64,000 nucleotides of DNA from Bacteroides sp. MSB163 (GTDB taxonomy: Bacteria; Bacteroidota; Bacteroidia; Bacteroidales; Bacteroidaceae), in contig NZ_CP143867.1 of assembly GCF_036416795.1 (NCBI RefSeq), positions 5,572,001 to 5,636,000 on the forward strand. The letters run 5' to 3'. Both the position numbers and the translations under genes were made by a program. Of this stretch, positions 16,600 to 25,081 are shown one piece after another. Every line of letters begins with the position of its first letter. Position 1 is the first letter of the stretch. The notes under the pieces were generated by a model. That model ran no database searches and was not told where the DNA came from. It saw nothing but the letters and a program-made list of their open reading frames with translations.

Positions 16600-18828
16600 A
16601 TGAGACGCATTCTACTGACATATATATTTCTATTCGTATTGGGATTGCTGGCGGCACAGGCACAGCGGACACTCAATACATTGGATAACCGTGACCGCTA
16701 TGGGAATCAGGTTGACCCGTCAACACAACCAGATAGCCTAGATACCAGCACTGATGTTCAAAGTATTCCGCCTAAACTCTATATGTGGCAATTAAGCGAG
16801 ACTCTGGGTAACCGGACCATCGTTCCTGCCGACACTCTTTCCTTGAATTTCCAGAATACAAATCTGGTAGACGGTATGACGGGACAATATAATTTCCTGG
16901 GTAATCTCGGTTCTCCCCGTCTTTCACGTATATTCTTTGATCGTGAAAGCACCGAACCGACTATTTTTATGACGCCATTCTCCAGTTTCTTTGTTCGTCC
17001 CGATCAGGTATTCTTCACTAACAGTAATGTTCCTTATACAAATCTGACTTATTATAAAGCGGGTAATAAAGTAAACGGTGAAGAGCGATTCAAATCTTAT
17101 TTTTCTGTCAATGTAAACAAACGGTTGGCATTTGGTTTCAATTTCGATTACCTGTACGGACGTGGATACTACTCCAATCAGTCTACTTCGCACTTCAATG
17201 CCGGCATATTCGGAAGTTATATTGGCGAACGTTACCAACTGCAAGCCGTCTACAACAACTTCTTCATGAAGATGAATGAAAACGGCGGTATAGCTAATGA
17301 CGGCTACATTACCCGCCCCGATACGATGGCTGACGGTAAGAAAGAATACGAATCCACCACTATTCCTGTGAAGTTGGAACAAACTTCCAACCGTAACAAA
17401 GACTTCTATATTTACCTTACGCAACGCTATCGGCTAGGATTCAAGCGGAGAGTATTGAAAGAAGTGGCCCAAAACAATAATGTTAAACAGAACTTCGCTC
17501 CCACGGCAGCATCTACTGCCATGATTCCCGACACTGCCATTACAGACAGCTTAGGTATTGATAGTTTAGGTGCTGACAGTTTAGGCACCGACAGCCTTTC
17601 AGCAGAAAGGCTTGCAATGAGAAAAAGCCTGAGTCTGGATAGCCTTAACAACGCCACTGCCTTGGCAGAAGATACCAACTACGTTGAAGAATTCGTCCCT
17701 GTCACAAGTTTCATTCATACTTTTAAAGTGGAGCGCTCACGCCATCGTTTCCAATCATACAACGAACCGGAGGGTATGTATGAAAACACTTACTTCAACA
17801 AAAACGGAAGTATCAGCCGGGACTCCACCACAGCATTCAGCATAAAGAACATCTTTGGCATAGCCCTGTTGGAAGGTTTCAACAAATATGCCAAAGCAGG
17901 ATTAACCGCTTATATCTCTCATAAGTTCAGCCGTTATGACCTGATGAATGCAGATTCCATGACGGTAGACCGCTTTACAGAACAAGAAATATTTGTGGGC
18001 GGTGAACTTGCCAAACGACAAGGTAAAGTCCTTCACTATTCCATAGATGGTGAAATAGGTATTATGGACAAAGCGCTGGGGCAATTCCGTGTACATGGTA
18101 ATATGGATTTGAATTTCCGATTGGGAAAAGATACGGTAAACCTTATCGCACGAGGTTTTGTGACGAATACATTGCCCTCTTTCTATATGCGGCATTATCA
18201 CTCCAACCACTTCTTCTGGGACAATGACAACATGGAGAAAGAATTCCGTACCCGTGTAGAAGGCGAATTAAACATTGACCGCTGGGGTACTAATCTTAGT
18301 GCCGGTGTAGAAAACATCAAGAACTATACCTATTTCAACCAGAAAGCCGTACCCGAGCAGTATAGCGGTAATATACAAATACTTTCAGCAACTCTGAAAC
18401 AGAACTTCCGTGCAGGTATTTTCCATTTGGATAACGAAGTAACCTGGCAAAAGTCAAGCAATGAAACAATTCTCCCATTGCCACAACTTTCACTATACTC
18501 CAACTTATACATTCTGACCAAGTTGGCAAAGAAAGTTCTTACGGTGCAATTGGGAGCCGATGTGCGCTATTTCACCAAATACAATGCGCCGGCCTATACG
18601 CCTGCCGTTCAACAATTCCACCTGCAACCGGGAAATGACCAGGTAGAGATAGGTGGTTATCCTATAGTGAACATTTATGCAAACCTGCAACTGAAGCGTA
18701 CGCGGCTATTCGCTATGTACTCTCACGTAAATCAAGGCATGGGTACGCGTAATTCTTTCCTTGTACCGCACTACCCCATCAACCCGAGCCTGCTTAAGCT
18801 AGGTGTTTCGTGGAATTTCTACGATTAA
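16600..18828 (+). CDS. Putative outer-membrane porin (Porin_10-like)
   Basis: 742 residues from ATG 16600, chosen because it begins a clean signal peptide (MRRILLTYIFLFVLG, cleavage near AQAQR); an in-frame TTG 12 nt upstream overlaps a promoter box. The rest is rich in alternating aromatic and polar strands, as in a large beta-barrel, and ends in a strand with terminal aromatic residues (WNFYD). It resembles the Bacteroidetes putative porin family next to solute-binding proteins. Residues 316-335 carry a four-fold DSLGx pentapeptide repeat, probably an extracellular or periplasmic loop. Substrate unknown. Confidence 0.75.
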   Translation: MRRILLTYIFLFVLGLLAAQAQRTLNTLDNRDRYGNQVDPSTQPDSLDTSTDVQSIPPKLYMWQLSETLGNRTIVPADTLSLNFQNTNLVDGMTGQYNFLGNLGSPRLSRIFFDRESTEPTIFMTPFSSFFVRPDQVFFTNSNVPYTNLTYYKAGNKVNGEERFKSYFSVNVNKRLAFGFNFDYLYGRGYYSNQSTSHFNAGIFGSYIGERYQLQAVYNNFFMKMNENGGIANDGYITRPDTMADGKKEYESTTIPVKLEQTSNRNKDFYIYLTQRYRLGFKRRVLKEVAQNNNVKQNFAPTAASTAMIPDTAITDSLGIDSLGADSLGTDSLSAERLAMRKSLSLDSLNNATALAEDTNYVEEFVPVTSFIHTFKVERSRHRFQSYNEPEGMYENTYFNKNGSISRDSTTAFSIKNIFGIALLEGFNKYAKAGLTAYISHKFSRYDLMNADSMTVDRFTEQEIFVGGELAKRQGKVLHYSIDGEIGIMDKALGQFRVHGNMDLNFRLGKDTVNLIARGFVTNTLPSFYMRHYHSNHFFWDNDNMEKEFRTRVEGELNIDRWGTNLSAGVENIKNYTYFNQKAVPEQYSGNIQILSATLKQNFRAGIFHLDNEVTWQKSSNETILPLPQLSLYSNLYILTKLAKKVLTVQLGADVRYFTKYNAPAYTPAVQQFHLQPGNDQVEIGGYPIVNIYANLQLKRTRLFAMYSHVNQGMGTRNSFLVPHYPINPSLLKLGVSWNFYD

Positions 18829-18840
18829 AACTCTTTCCAC

Positions 18841-19677
18841 ATGAAGATCCCGAAAGCCAAGATTCTGAAATACGCTGCTATGGGTATAATAGCTGCCTTC
18901 ATTGCTACCTTCTTTTTTAAAAAGGAGAAGCAGCAAGGGCATCCGCGTGACTATGCAGAAATTGCAGCCGAGAAAATAATCCGTGTTGCCACAGAATATA
19001 ACTCCATCAGTTTCTATGTTGACGGAGATACGCTATCGGGCTTTCATTATGAACTGATAGAAGCGTTTGCCCGTGACCATGGCTGGAAAGCTGCCATCAC
19101 TCCCGAAATGAGTTTTGACAAACGGCTGGAAGGACTTGCAACAGGCGAGTTCGATGTTATCGCTTATGGTATTCTCGCCACCAGTGAACTGAAAGACTCT
19201 TTGCTCCTTACTACTCCGATTGTACTTAATAAACAGGTTCTCGTACAGCGCAAAGCCATATCTCCCACTGACTCTCTATTCGTTAAAAGTCAGTTAGACC
19301 TGGCAGGCAAAACCCTGCACGTAGTGAAAGGATCGCCTTCCATCCTCCGTATTCGTAATCTGGGAAACGAAATTGGTGACACTATATATATTAAGGAAAT
19401 AGATAAATACGGTTCGGAACAGCTGATATCACTTGTAGCTCATGGGGATATAGATTATGCCGTATGCGATGAAAGCATCGCCCGTGCCGTGGCGGATAGT
19501 CTTCCACAGATAGATATCAATACCGATATCAGCTTTACCCAGTTCTATTCCTGGGGAGTCAGCAAACAATCACCTGTTCTATTGGACAGCCTCAACAGCT
19601 GGCTTCAGACTTTTCGGAACAGTGATGAGTTTAAATCTATCTACCGTAAATATTACCGGACTTCAAATAAAAGATAA
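18841..19677 (+). CDS. Membrane-anchored solute-binding protein (SBP family 3, MltF-like)
   Basis: 278 residues. An N-terminal transmembrane anchor (about residues 10-26, AAMGIIAAFIATFFF) is followed by a family-3 solute-binding domain: IIRVATEYNSISFY, GFHYELIEAFARDHGW, FDVIAYGILAT and the hinge YAVCDESIA. It resembles the N-terminal domain of lytic transglycosylase MltF but stops before the lysozyme-like domain. It starts 12 nt after the porin gene, so the pair probably forms one unit in which the porin admits a small ligand. Ligand unknown. Confidence 0.8.
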   Translation: MKIPKAKILKYAAMGIIAAFIATFFFKKEKQQGHPRDYAEIAAEKIIRVATEYNSISFYVDGDTLSGFHYELIEAFARDHGWKAAITPEMSFDKRLEGLATGEFDVIAYGILATSELKDSLLLTTPIVLNKQVLVQRKAISPTDSLFVKSQLDLAGKTLHVVKGSPSILRIRNLGNEIGDTIYIKEIDKYGSEQLISLVAHGDIDYAVCDESIARAVADSLPQIDINTDISFTQFYSWGVSKQSPVLLDSLNSWLQTFRNSDEFKSIYRKYYRTSNKR

Positions 19678-19700
19678 GTTCCTTTCAAACAAGCTTATAC

Positions 19701-19742
19701 AATAAAACCGGAAGTTCCGCACAGGGAACTTCCGGTTTTATT
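19701..19742. terminator. Bidirectional terminator between convergent genes
   Basis: An 18-bp perfect stem pairs 19701-19718 with 19725-19742, loop 6 nt, with A-rich 5' and T-rich 3' flanks, so it can stop transcription both ways. It separates the solute-binding protein gene from nadE. Confidence 0.92.
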
Positions 19743-19781
19743 CTTTTCCATTCCTAGTTTCATGCCTTGAAACTAATAGCA

Positions 19782-21710
19782 TCAAGCAAGGCTCTCTACT
19801 TCCCGAAGCCACATCTCTGATGATGAATCGCTTGGCATACGCCAATCCCCGCGCGGACTGATGGAAATACTACCTACTTTAGGTCCGTCCGGCAGACAAG
19901 AGCGCTTAAATTGTTGATTGAAAAAGCGGCGGAAGAATGTCTGCAACCATTTCTTGATTGTCTCTTCATCATACACGTCCTTAAATGTACGCGCTGCAAG
20001 GAAGAATATCTTGGAAGGACGGAAACCACAACGAAGGAAATAATACAGGAAGAAATCATGCAGCTCATAAGGACCTACCAGATCTTCCGTTATCTGTTTG
20101 ATATTACCGTTTTCATCTGCCGGAATCAATTCAGGACTAATCGGAGTATCCACAATATCCAGCAGCGTCATGCGTGAAGCTTCGTCCATATCATTCTCGG
20201 CTACCCATTTCACCAGATATTTAACCAAAGTCTTAGGCACACTTCCATTCACACCATACATGGACATATGATCTCCATTATAAGTAGCCCAGCCCAATGC
20301 CAGTTCCGAAAGATCGCCCGTACCAATTACCATTCCCCAAGTCTGGTTGGCAATATCCATCAGTATCTGCGTACGCTCGCGCGCCTGAGCATTTTCATAA
20401 ACTACATCATGCACATTGATATCATGGTCTATATCTTTGAAATGCTGAATACAGGCTTCCTTGATACTGACTTCACGAACAGTGATTCCCAAAGAATTCA
20501 TCAGATCTACGGCATTCGTATGCGTGCGGTCTGTTGTTCCAAACCCCGGCATTGTTACACCAATAATATCTTTACGAGACCATCCCAATTTATCGAAGGT
20601 TTTGACACACACCAGTAATGCCAATGTAGAATCCAAGCCACCGGAAATGCCGACTACCGCACTCTTGGCAGCAGTGTGTACCAGACGCTGAGCTAAACCG
20701 GAAACTTGTATGGAGAATATTTCCTCGCACCGCTCGTTCAACTCAACTCCTTGCGGCACAAAAGGATGAGGGTCAAAACTACGCGTCAGGTTCAGTTCTT
20801 TGCTATTTACATATTCTGTAGAAACACGTACCGCCTCTCCCGGCGCGCAATGCGCCCGACAAGCGGAAAAAGTTGTATTAACACGACGTTCCGTGCGCAA
20901 ATGTTCCACATCTATTTCACTGATAATCATCTGTCCCTCGAAAGAGAAACGCTTGCTGCGAGCTATTAGGCTGCCATTTTCGAAAATCAGTCCGTTCCCT
21001 GCAAATACCACATCCGTAGTAGACTCACCGAACCCACACGAACAGAAAACATAACCGGCAATGCAACGAGCCGACTGCTGGCTGATCAAAGAACACAAAT
21101 AGTTGTGCTTACCAATCCCTTCATTATCCGCCGACAGATTAAACAGAATTTCCGCACCTTGCAATGCCAGTGAAGAACTGGGCGGAATAGGTGCCCACAA
21201 ATCCTCACAGATTTCAATGCCGAACGTTGTATCCACAGTTTCGAACAATAAGTCAGTTCCCATTGGAACCACCTGTCCACAAAGGCGTACGCTCCTTTCG
21301 CTCACATCCACAGCAGATGTAAACCAGCGTTTCTCATAAAATTCCTTATAGTTGGGGAGGTAAGTCTTGGGCACTACTCCCAACACCTTTCCTTTTTGAA
21401 CTACGACCGCGGCATTCAGCAATACTCCGTTCATCGCTATCGGCATGCCAAGTATGGCTATAATATCCAACTGCCTTGTGTTACTTACAATCTGTATCAA
21501 TCCCATTTCCGCTTCTTCAAGCAATAATTGCTGGGCAAACAAATCGCCACATGTATATCCTGTCACACACAATTCGGGGAATGCAATAATCTGCACGCCT
21601 TTCCCTTCGGCAATGATTATTTCCTTTTCAATCTCCCGGGCATTGAACTTACAGTCCGCCACCTTGACACGGGGCACAGCCGCCGCTATCTTTACATATC
21701 CGTAATTCAT
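19782..21710 (-). CDS. nadE: NAD+ synthase, glutamine-hydrolysing
   Basis: Converts nicotinic acid adenine dinucleotide to NAD+ using glutamine as ammonia donor. The 642-residue protein joins an N-terminal nitrilase-type amidohydrolase domain (Glu in FPELCVTGY, Lys in VVPKTYLPNY, Cys in GIEICEDLW) and a C-terminal synthetase domain with the P-loop GISGGLDSTLALL. The start is ATG 21710; an upstream in-frame TTG (21740) is unlikely because it overlaps the promoter -7 box. Length is normal for the two-domain type, and nothing is missing. Confidence 0.95.
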   Translation of the reverse strand: MNYGYVKIAAAVPRVKVADCKFNAREIEKEIIIAEGKGVQIIAFPELCVTGYTCGDLFAQQLLLEEAEMGLIQIVSNTRQLDIIAILGMPIAMNGVLLNAAVVVQKGKVLGVVPKTYLPNYKEFYEKRWFTSAVDVSERSVRLCGQVVPMGTDLLFETVDTTFGIEICEDLWAPIPPSSSLALQGAEILFNLSADNEGIGKHNYLCSLISQQSARCIAGYVFCSCGFGESTTDVVFAGNGLIFENGSLIARSKRFSFEGQMIISEIDVEHLRTERRVNTTFSACRAHCAPGEAVRVSTEYVNSKELNLTRSFDPHPFVPQGVELNERCEEIFSIQVSGLAQRLVHTAAKSAVVGISGGLDSTLALLVCVKTFDKLGWSRKDIIGVTMPGFGTTDRTHTNAVDLMNSLGITVREVSIKEACIQHFKDIDHDINVHDVVYENAQARERTQILMDIANQTWGMVIGTGDLSELALGWATYNGDHMSMYGVNGSVPKTLVKYLVKWVAENDMDEASRMTLLDIVDTPISPELIPADENGNIKQITEDLVGPYELHDFFLYYFLRCGFRPSKIFFLAARTFKDVYDEETIKKWLQTFFRRFFNQQFKRSCLPDGPKVGSISISPRGDWRMPSDSSSEMWLREVESLA

Positions 21711-21737
21711 AAGGATGTCATTTATAATATTTGATGG

Positions 21738-21769
21738 CAAAAATACGCTTATTTATCCACAAACACAAA
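21738..21769 (-). promoter_or_regulatory. Promoter of nadE
   Basis: On the minus strand TATTTTTG (21745-21738) is the -7 box and TTTG (21769-21766) the -33 box, with a 20-nt gap. Transcription would begin near 21733, giving a leader of about 20-25 nt. Confidence 0.75.
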
Positions 21770-21848
21770 ATTATCATTTCTTTCACTCAGTATATCCCAA
21801 ATTATTAGTACTTTTAGCGGCATTTTTAAAACACGTTATGCAAAACTC

Positions 21849-23740
21849 ATGAAAGCTCCTAGTACAGTCCATAAATGGTTACTTTCCCTGATACTTCTAA
21901 TCGGGTGCCTGTCAGTTTCCGCTAAAGAAAAAGAGTATATATTATTCCTCAGTTCCGTCAATGTAGAAGAAGCATGGATCCACGGTTTCCGGAACGAACT
22001 TCAAAAACGGTTCCCTTATGAAGGAAATATCGAATTACGTGAATACTTTCTGGCAGTCCCAGTGCTTACCAATGAAGAAGAAGTCAAACAAGCCCAAGAT
22101 AATCTTCTGCAAACATTTCCTACACCACCTAAAGTTGTCATAATCGTAGGAGATCCGGGATGGTTGGTCAGTGCGCCCATTTTCGACGGTCCTTGGAAAA
22201 ATATCCCTGTCATACTTTGCTATTCACGCGAACGGATTCCCTCTACTCTGCAAACATTATTAGCAAAAACTCCTTTGACAGAAGTAAACAGTATCCCTAT
22301 CGAAGAATTTAACAAAAACTATAATATCACCGTACTGAAACAACCCTACTACATCAAGGAAACTCTGACACTTATCAGACAGCTTCAGCCGGAAGTCAAC
22401 CGGATTGCTTTTATTTCCGACAATCGCTATATCAGCACAGTTACCCGCCAAGCCGTGAGTGCGGTGATGCAAAAAGATTTTCCTGATCTGAAACTGGAAC
22501 TTTTATCTTCAGAGCAAATAAGTACAGAAGAATTACTGGATACACTTACCAGTTACAGGAAAACCACCGGCGTCATCTATTACGCATGGCTCCGGCAATA
22601 TGGAAATAACAAGAATTACTATCTGTCGGACCATCTCAAAAAGATACTTCCCAGTTTCCTGGAAGTTCCCGTATTTACATTAGCTGACTTAAACCTGCAA
22701 GAAAATCTCTATGCTGGCGGGCATTATATTTCTATCCGCGATTTCACGGATACGGTAATGTCCACAATCAGCCGCATCCTATCGGGAGAAACAGCCTCTT
22801 CCATTCCTTACCAGAATGGCGGAGTTGCACATACTTATCTGAACTTTGCCGACCTGAAATGGTGCAAGATATCAGAAAATTTATATCCCAAAGACGCTAT
22901 TTACTTCTTCCAGCCTCCTACTTTCTATCAGCAGTATAAGACTTATATCTGGATGACAACCCTATTTATCGCTTTATTTTTCATCCTATATATCTTCTAT
23001 TATATTCATCCCAAAAGCATAAAAAGGAGCTGATTCTTGCCAAGGAACGTGCCGAAGAATCCGACCGTCTCAAATCTGCTTTTCTTGCTAATATGAGTCA
23101 TGAGATACGCACTCCGCTCAATGCTATCGTGGGCTTTTCCAGTATCCTTGCCGAAACGGCTAATACCCCTGAAAGCCACGAATATATCCGGATTATTGAA
23201 GACAACAACTGCCTGTTGCTACAACTCATTAACGATATACTCGACCTATCCAGGATAGAAGCCGGTTTGCTGGACTTCTGTTATACCGAAGTAGACATCA
23301 ACGGCTGTATCCGTAAACTTGAAGATGCTTTCCATTTTAGAATGCCTGCAAATGTGGAATGTATTGCAGAGTTTGGCATGAAGAAATGTTACATCCGTAC
23401 AGAAAAGAATCGTCTGAATCAAGTACTTGGCAATTATCTCTCCAATGCCATCAAGTACACCACCGAGGGAAGTATCATCGTCGGCTACTATCCACCCAAA
23501 GACGGAAACATGCGATTCTATGTGCGGGACACCAGTTGCGGAATTTCTCCCGAAAAGCAGAAAGCCATTTTCCAACGTTTTGTAAAGCTGGACAATTTCA
23601 AACAAGGTACCGGCCTTGGCTTATCCATTTGCCAAATGATTGCCGAAAAGATGCATGCCACCGTCGGAGTTTCTTCCGAAATAGGTAAAGGTTCCGAGTT
23701 CTGGATAGAAATACCTTACCAGCCAATTCACACTATTTAA
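21849..23740 (+). pseudogene. Sensor histidine kinase split by a frameshift
   Basis: Two adjacent frames make one kinase. The first (21849-23033) encodes a signal peptide, a periplasmic ABC-substrate-binding-like sensor (YILFLSS, then VVIIVGDPGWLVSA) and a transmembrane helix, then stops shortly after IHPKSIKRS. The second frame carries KKELILAKERAEESDRLKSAF before the HisKA site MSHEIRTPLNAIVGFS and a HATPase domain (NYLSNAIKY; GTGLGLSI), ending at 23740. Adding one A to the A4 run at 23013-23016 restores HPKKHKKELILAKERAEE, so a 1-nt deletion is the simplest explanation. A sequencing error or programmed slippage is possible. No receiver or DNA-binding domain is attached. A weak -7-like box (TACTTTTA, 21809-21816) lies upstream. 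Confidence 0.8.
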
Positions 23741-23769
23741 TAAAAAGGAGGAAAAAAGAATGGAAATCT

Positions 23770-23800
23770 TTTGGTAAAATCGAATAAGTCTTTATCTTTG
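23770..23800 (+). promoter_or_regulatory. Promoter of perR
   Basis: TTTG at 23770-23773 and TATCTTTG at 23793-23800, separated by 19 nt, match both Bacteroides boxes. Leader about 40 nt. Confidence 0.8.
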
Positions 23801-23846
23801 CAAGCGAAATAAAAATGTAATTATTACAAGTTTGAATTAAGCAAAT

Positions 23847-24257
23847 ATGGAAGTAGTAGTAGAACGATTGCAAGGACATAACATTAAACCCTCGGTACAG
23901 CGTATTGCTATCATGAAATATCTTATGGAGCACTGCACACATCCGACGGTAGATGAGATTTATACGGCATTATCTCCTACTATACCGACACTCTCAAAAA
24001 CTACAGTCTACAACACGCTGAAGATTTTGAGCGAACAAGGAGCCGCACAAACGCTTACCATCGATGAGCGTAACACATGCTATGATGCCGACACCACTCC
24101 ACATTCACATTTTTTATGCAAACGTTGCGGAAGAATCTATGACTTGCCGTGTGACGATGCAATAAAAAAAGTGGTAGATACGGATATGGACGGACACGAA
24201 GTGCAGGAAATCCATTATTATTACAAAGGAATCTGTAAACAATGTAAAGAAGACTAA
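23847..24257 (+). CDS. perR: Fur-family peroxide regulator, PerR-like
   Basis: A 136-residue Fur-family repressor: N-terminal winged helix (KPSVQRIAIMKYL, TVYNTLKILSEQGAAQ) and a C-terminal dimerisation domain with the metal segment HSHFLCKRCGRIYDL and two CxxC pairs (CKRC and CKQC) for structural zinc. The PerR assignment rests on the His/Asp regulatory segment (DADTTPHSH) and on the adjacent rubrerythrin gene, a typical PerR target. Fur or Zur activity cannot be excluded. It starts behind its own promoter. Confidence 0.85.
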   Translation: MEVVVERLQGHNIKPSVQRIAIMKYLMEHCTHPTVDEIYTALSPTIPTLSKTTVYNTLKILSEQGAAQTLTIDERNTCYDADTTPHSHFLCKRCGRIYDLPCDDAIKKVVDTDMDGHEVQEIHYYYKGICKQCKED

Positions 24258-24306
24258 CGTTTTTATAAAACGAACGAATAACTAATTCAATTAAATCAAA
24301 AAGAAA

Positions 24307-24864
24307 ATGAAAAAATTCAGATGTACTGTATGCGGTTACGTATATGAAGGTGATGCCGCTCCTGAGAAATGCCCGTTGTGTAAAGCTCCTGCAAGCAAGT
24401 TCGTAGAAGTTGTAGAAACCACAGAAGGCGGTCCTCTGTCTTTTGCTGACGAACACGTGATCGGTGTAGCTAAAGGTTGTGATGACGAAATGATTAAAGA
24501 CCTGAACAACCACTTCATGGGTGAATGTACAGAAGTAGGTATGTATTTGGCTATGAGCCGTCAGGCTGACCGTGAAGGTTATCCCGAAGTAGCTGAAGCT
24601 TTCAAGCGTTATGCTTGGGAAGAAGCCGAACATGCTTCTAAGTTCGCTGAACTGTTGGGTGACTGTGTATGGGATACCAAAACTAACCTCGAAAAGAGAA
24701 TGAACGCTGAATCAGGCGCTTGCGAAGACAAGAAACGTATTGCCACTCGTGCAAAAGCTCTGAATCTGGATGCTATCCATGACACTGTTCATGAAATGGC
24801 AAAAGATGAAGCTCGTCACGGTAAAGGTTTTGAAGGTCTGTACAACCGTTACTTCAAGAAATAA
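24307..24864 (+). CDS. Rubrerythrin with N-terminal rubredoxin domain
   Basis: Reduces hydrogen peroxide to water in anaerobes. The 185-residue protein has a rubredoxin-like iron site first (Cys6, Cys9, Cys22, Cys25), then a ferritin-like diiron domain with the Glu/His ligands in GECTEVGMYLAMSR, YAWEEAEHASKF and AKDEARHGKGFEG. This order is the reverse of classical rubrerythrin (reverse-rubrerythrin type). It lies 49 nt after perR, so regulator and target are probably co-transcribed; a terminator follows. Confidence 0.93.
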   Translation: MKKFRCTVCGYVYEGDAAPEKCPLCKAPASKFVEVVETTEGGPLSFADEHVIGVAKGCDDEMIKDLNNHFMGECTEVGMYLAMSRQADREGYPEVAEAFKRYAWEEAEHASKFAELLGDCVWDTKTNLEKRMNAESGACEDKKRIATRAKALNLDAIHDTVHEMAKDEARHGKGFEGLYNRYFKK

Positions 24865-24885
24865 TCCTTTTTAGTATTTTTAGGG

Positions 24886-24918
24886 GAAAGAGGTTGCCAT
24901 TCTGGTAACCTCTTTTTC
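24886..24918 (+). terminator. Terminator after rubrerythrin
   Basis: Stem agaggttgcca (24889-24899) pairs with tggtaacctct (24903-24913) with one G-T wobble, followed by a T run. Ends the perR-rubrerythrin transcript. Confidence 0.85.
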
Positions 24919-25021
24919 TATAATACTATTCATCCCCTCTCAAGTTATCCCACGAAATGTAACACATCATTTGCTATACGTTACATCCCCCTTTTATAAA
25001 GGGGTTTTCCTCCATATTATG

Positions 25022-25053
25022 TTTGTGAGAATATATGTTTTCAGTTACTTTTG
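25022..25053 (+). promoter_or_regulatory. Promoter of the HTCS regulator
   Basis: TTTG at 25022-25025 and TACTTTTG at 25046-25053 with a 20-nt gap are close to the ideal spacing. The start is predicted near 25058, about 25 nt before ATG 25082. Confidence 0.8.
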
Positions 25054-25081
25054 TATCACAATTGCTAATCCCAACGTAATC

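Noticed and set aside
23019..23030. Programmed -1 frameshift in the histidine kinase
   Set aside because: The run A AAA AGG is not a full slippery heptamer (the A-site codon would mispair), and a one-base deletion in the nearby A4 run restores a family-typical linker. Kept as an alternative only.
24971..25081. Longer start for the HTCS regulator
   Set aside because: It would place both promoter boxes inside the coding region, ahead of a clear signal peptide at 25082.
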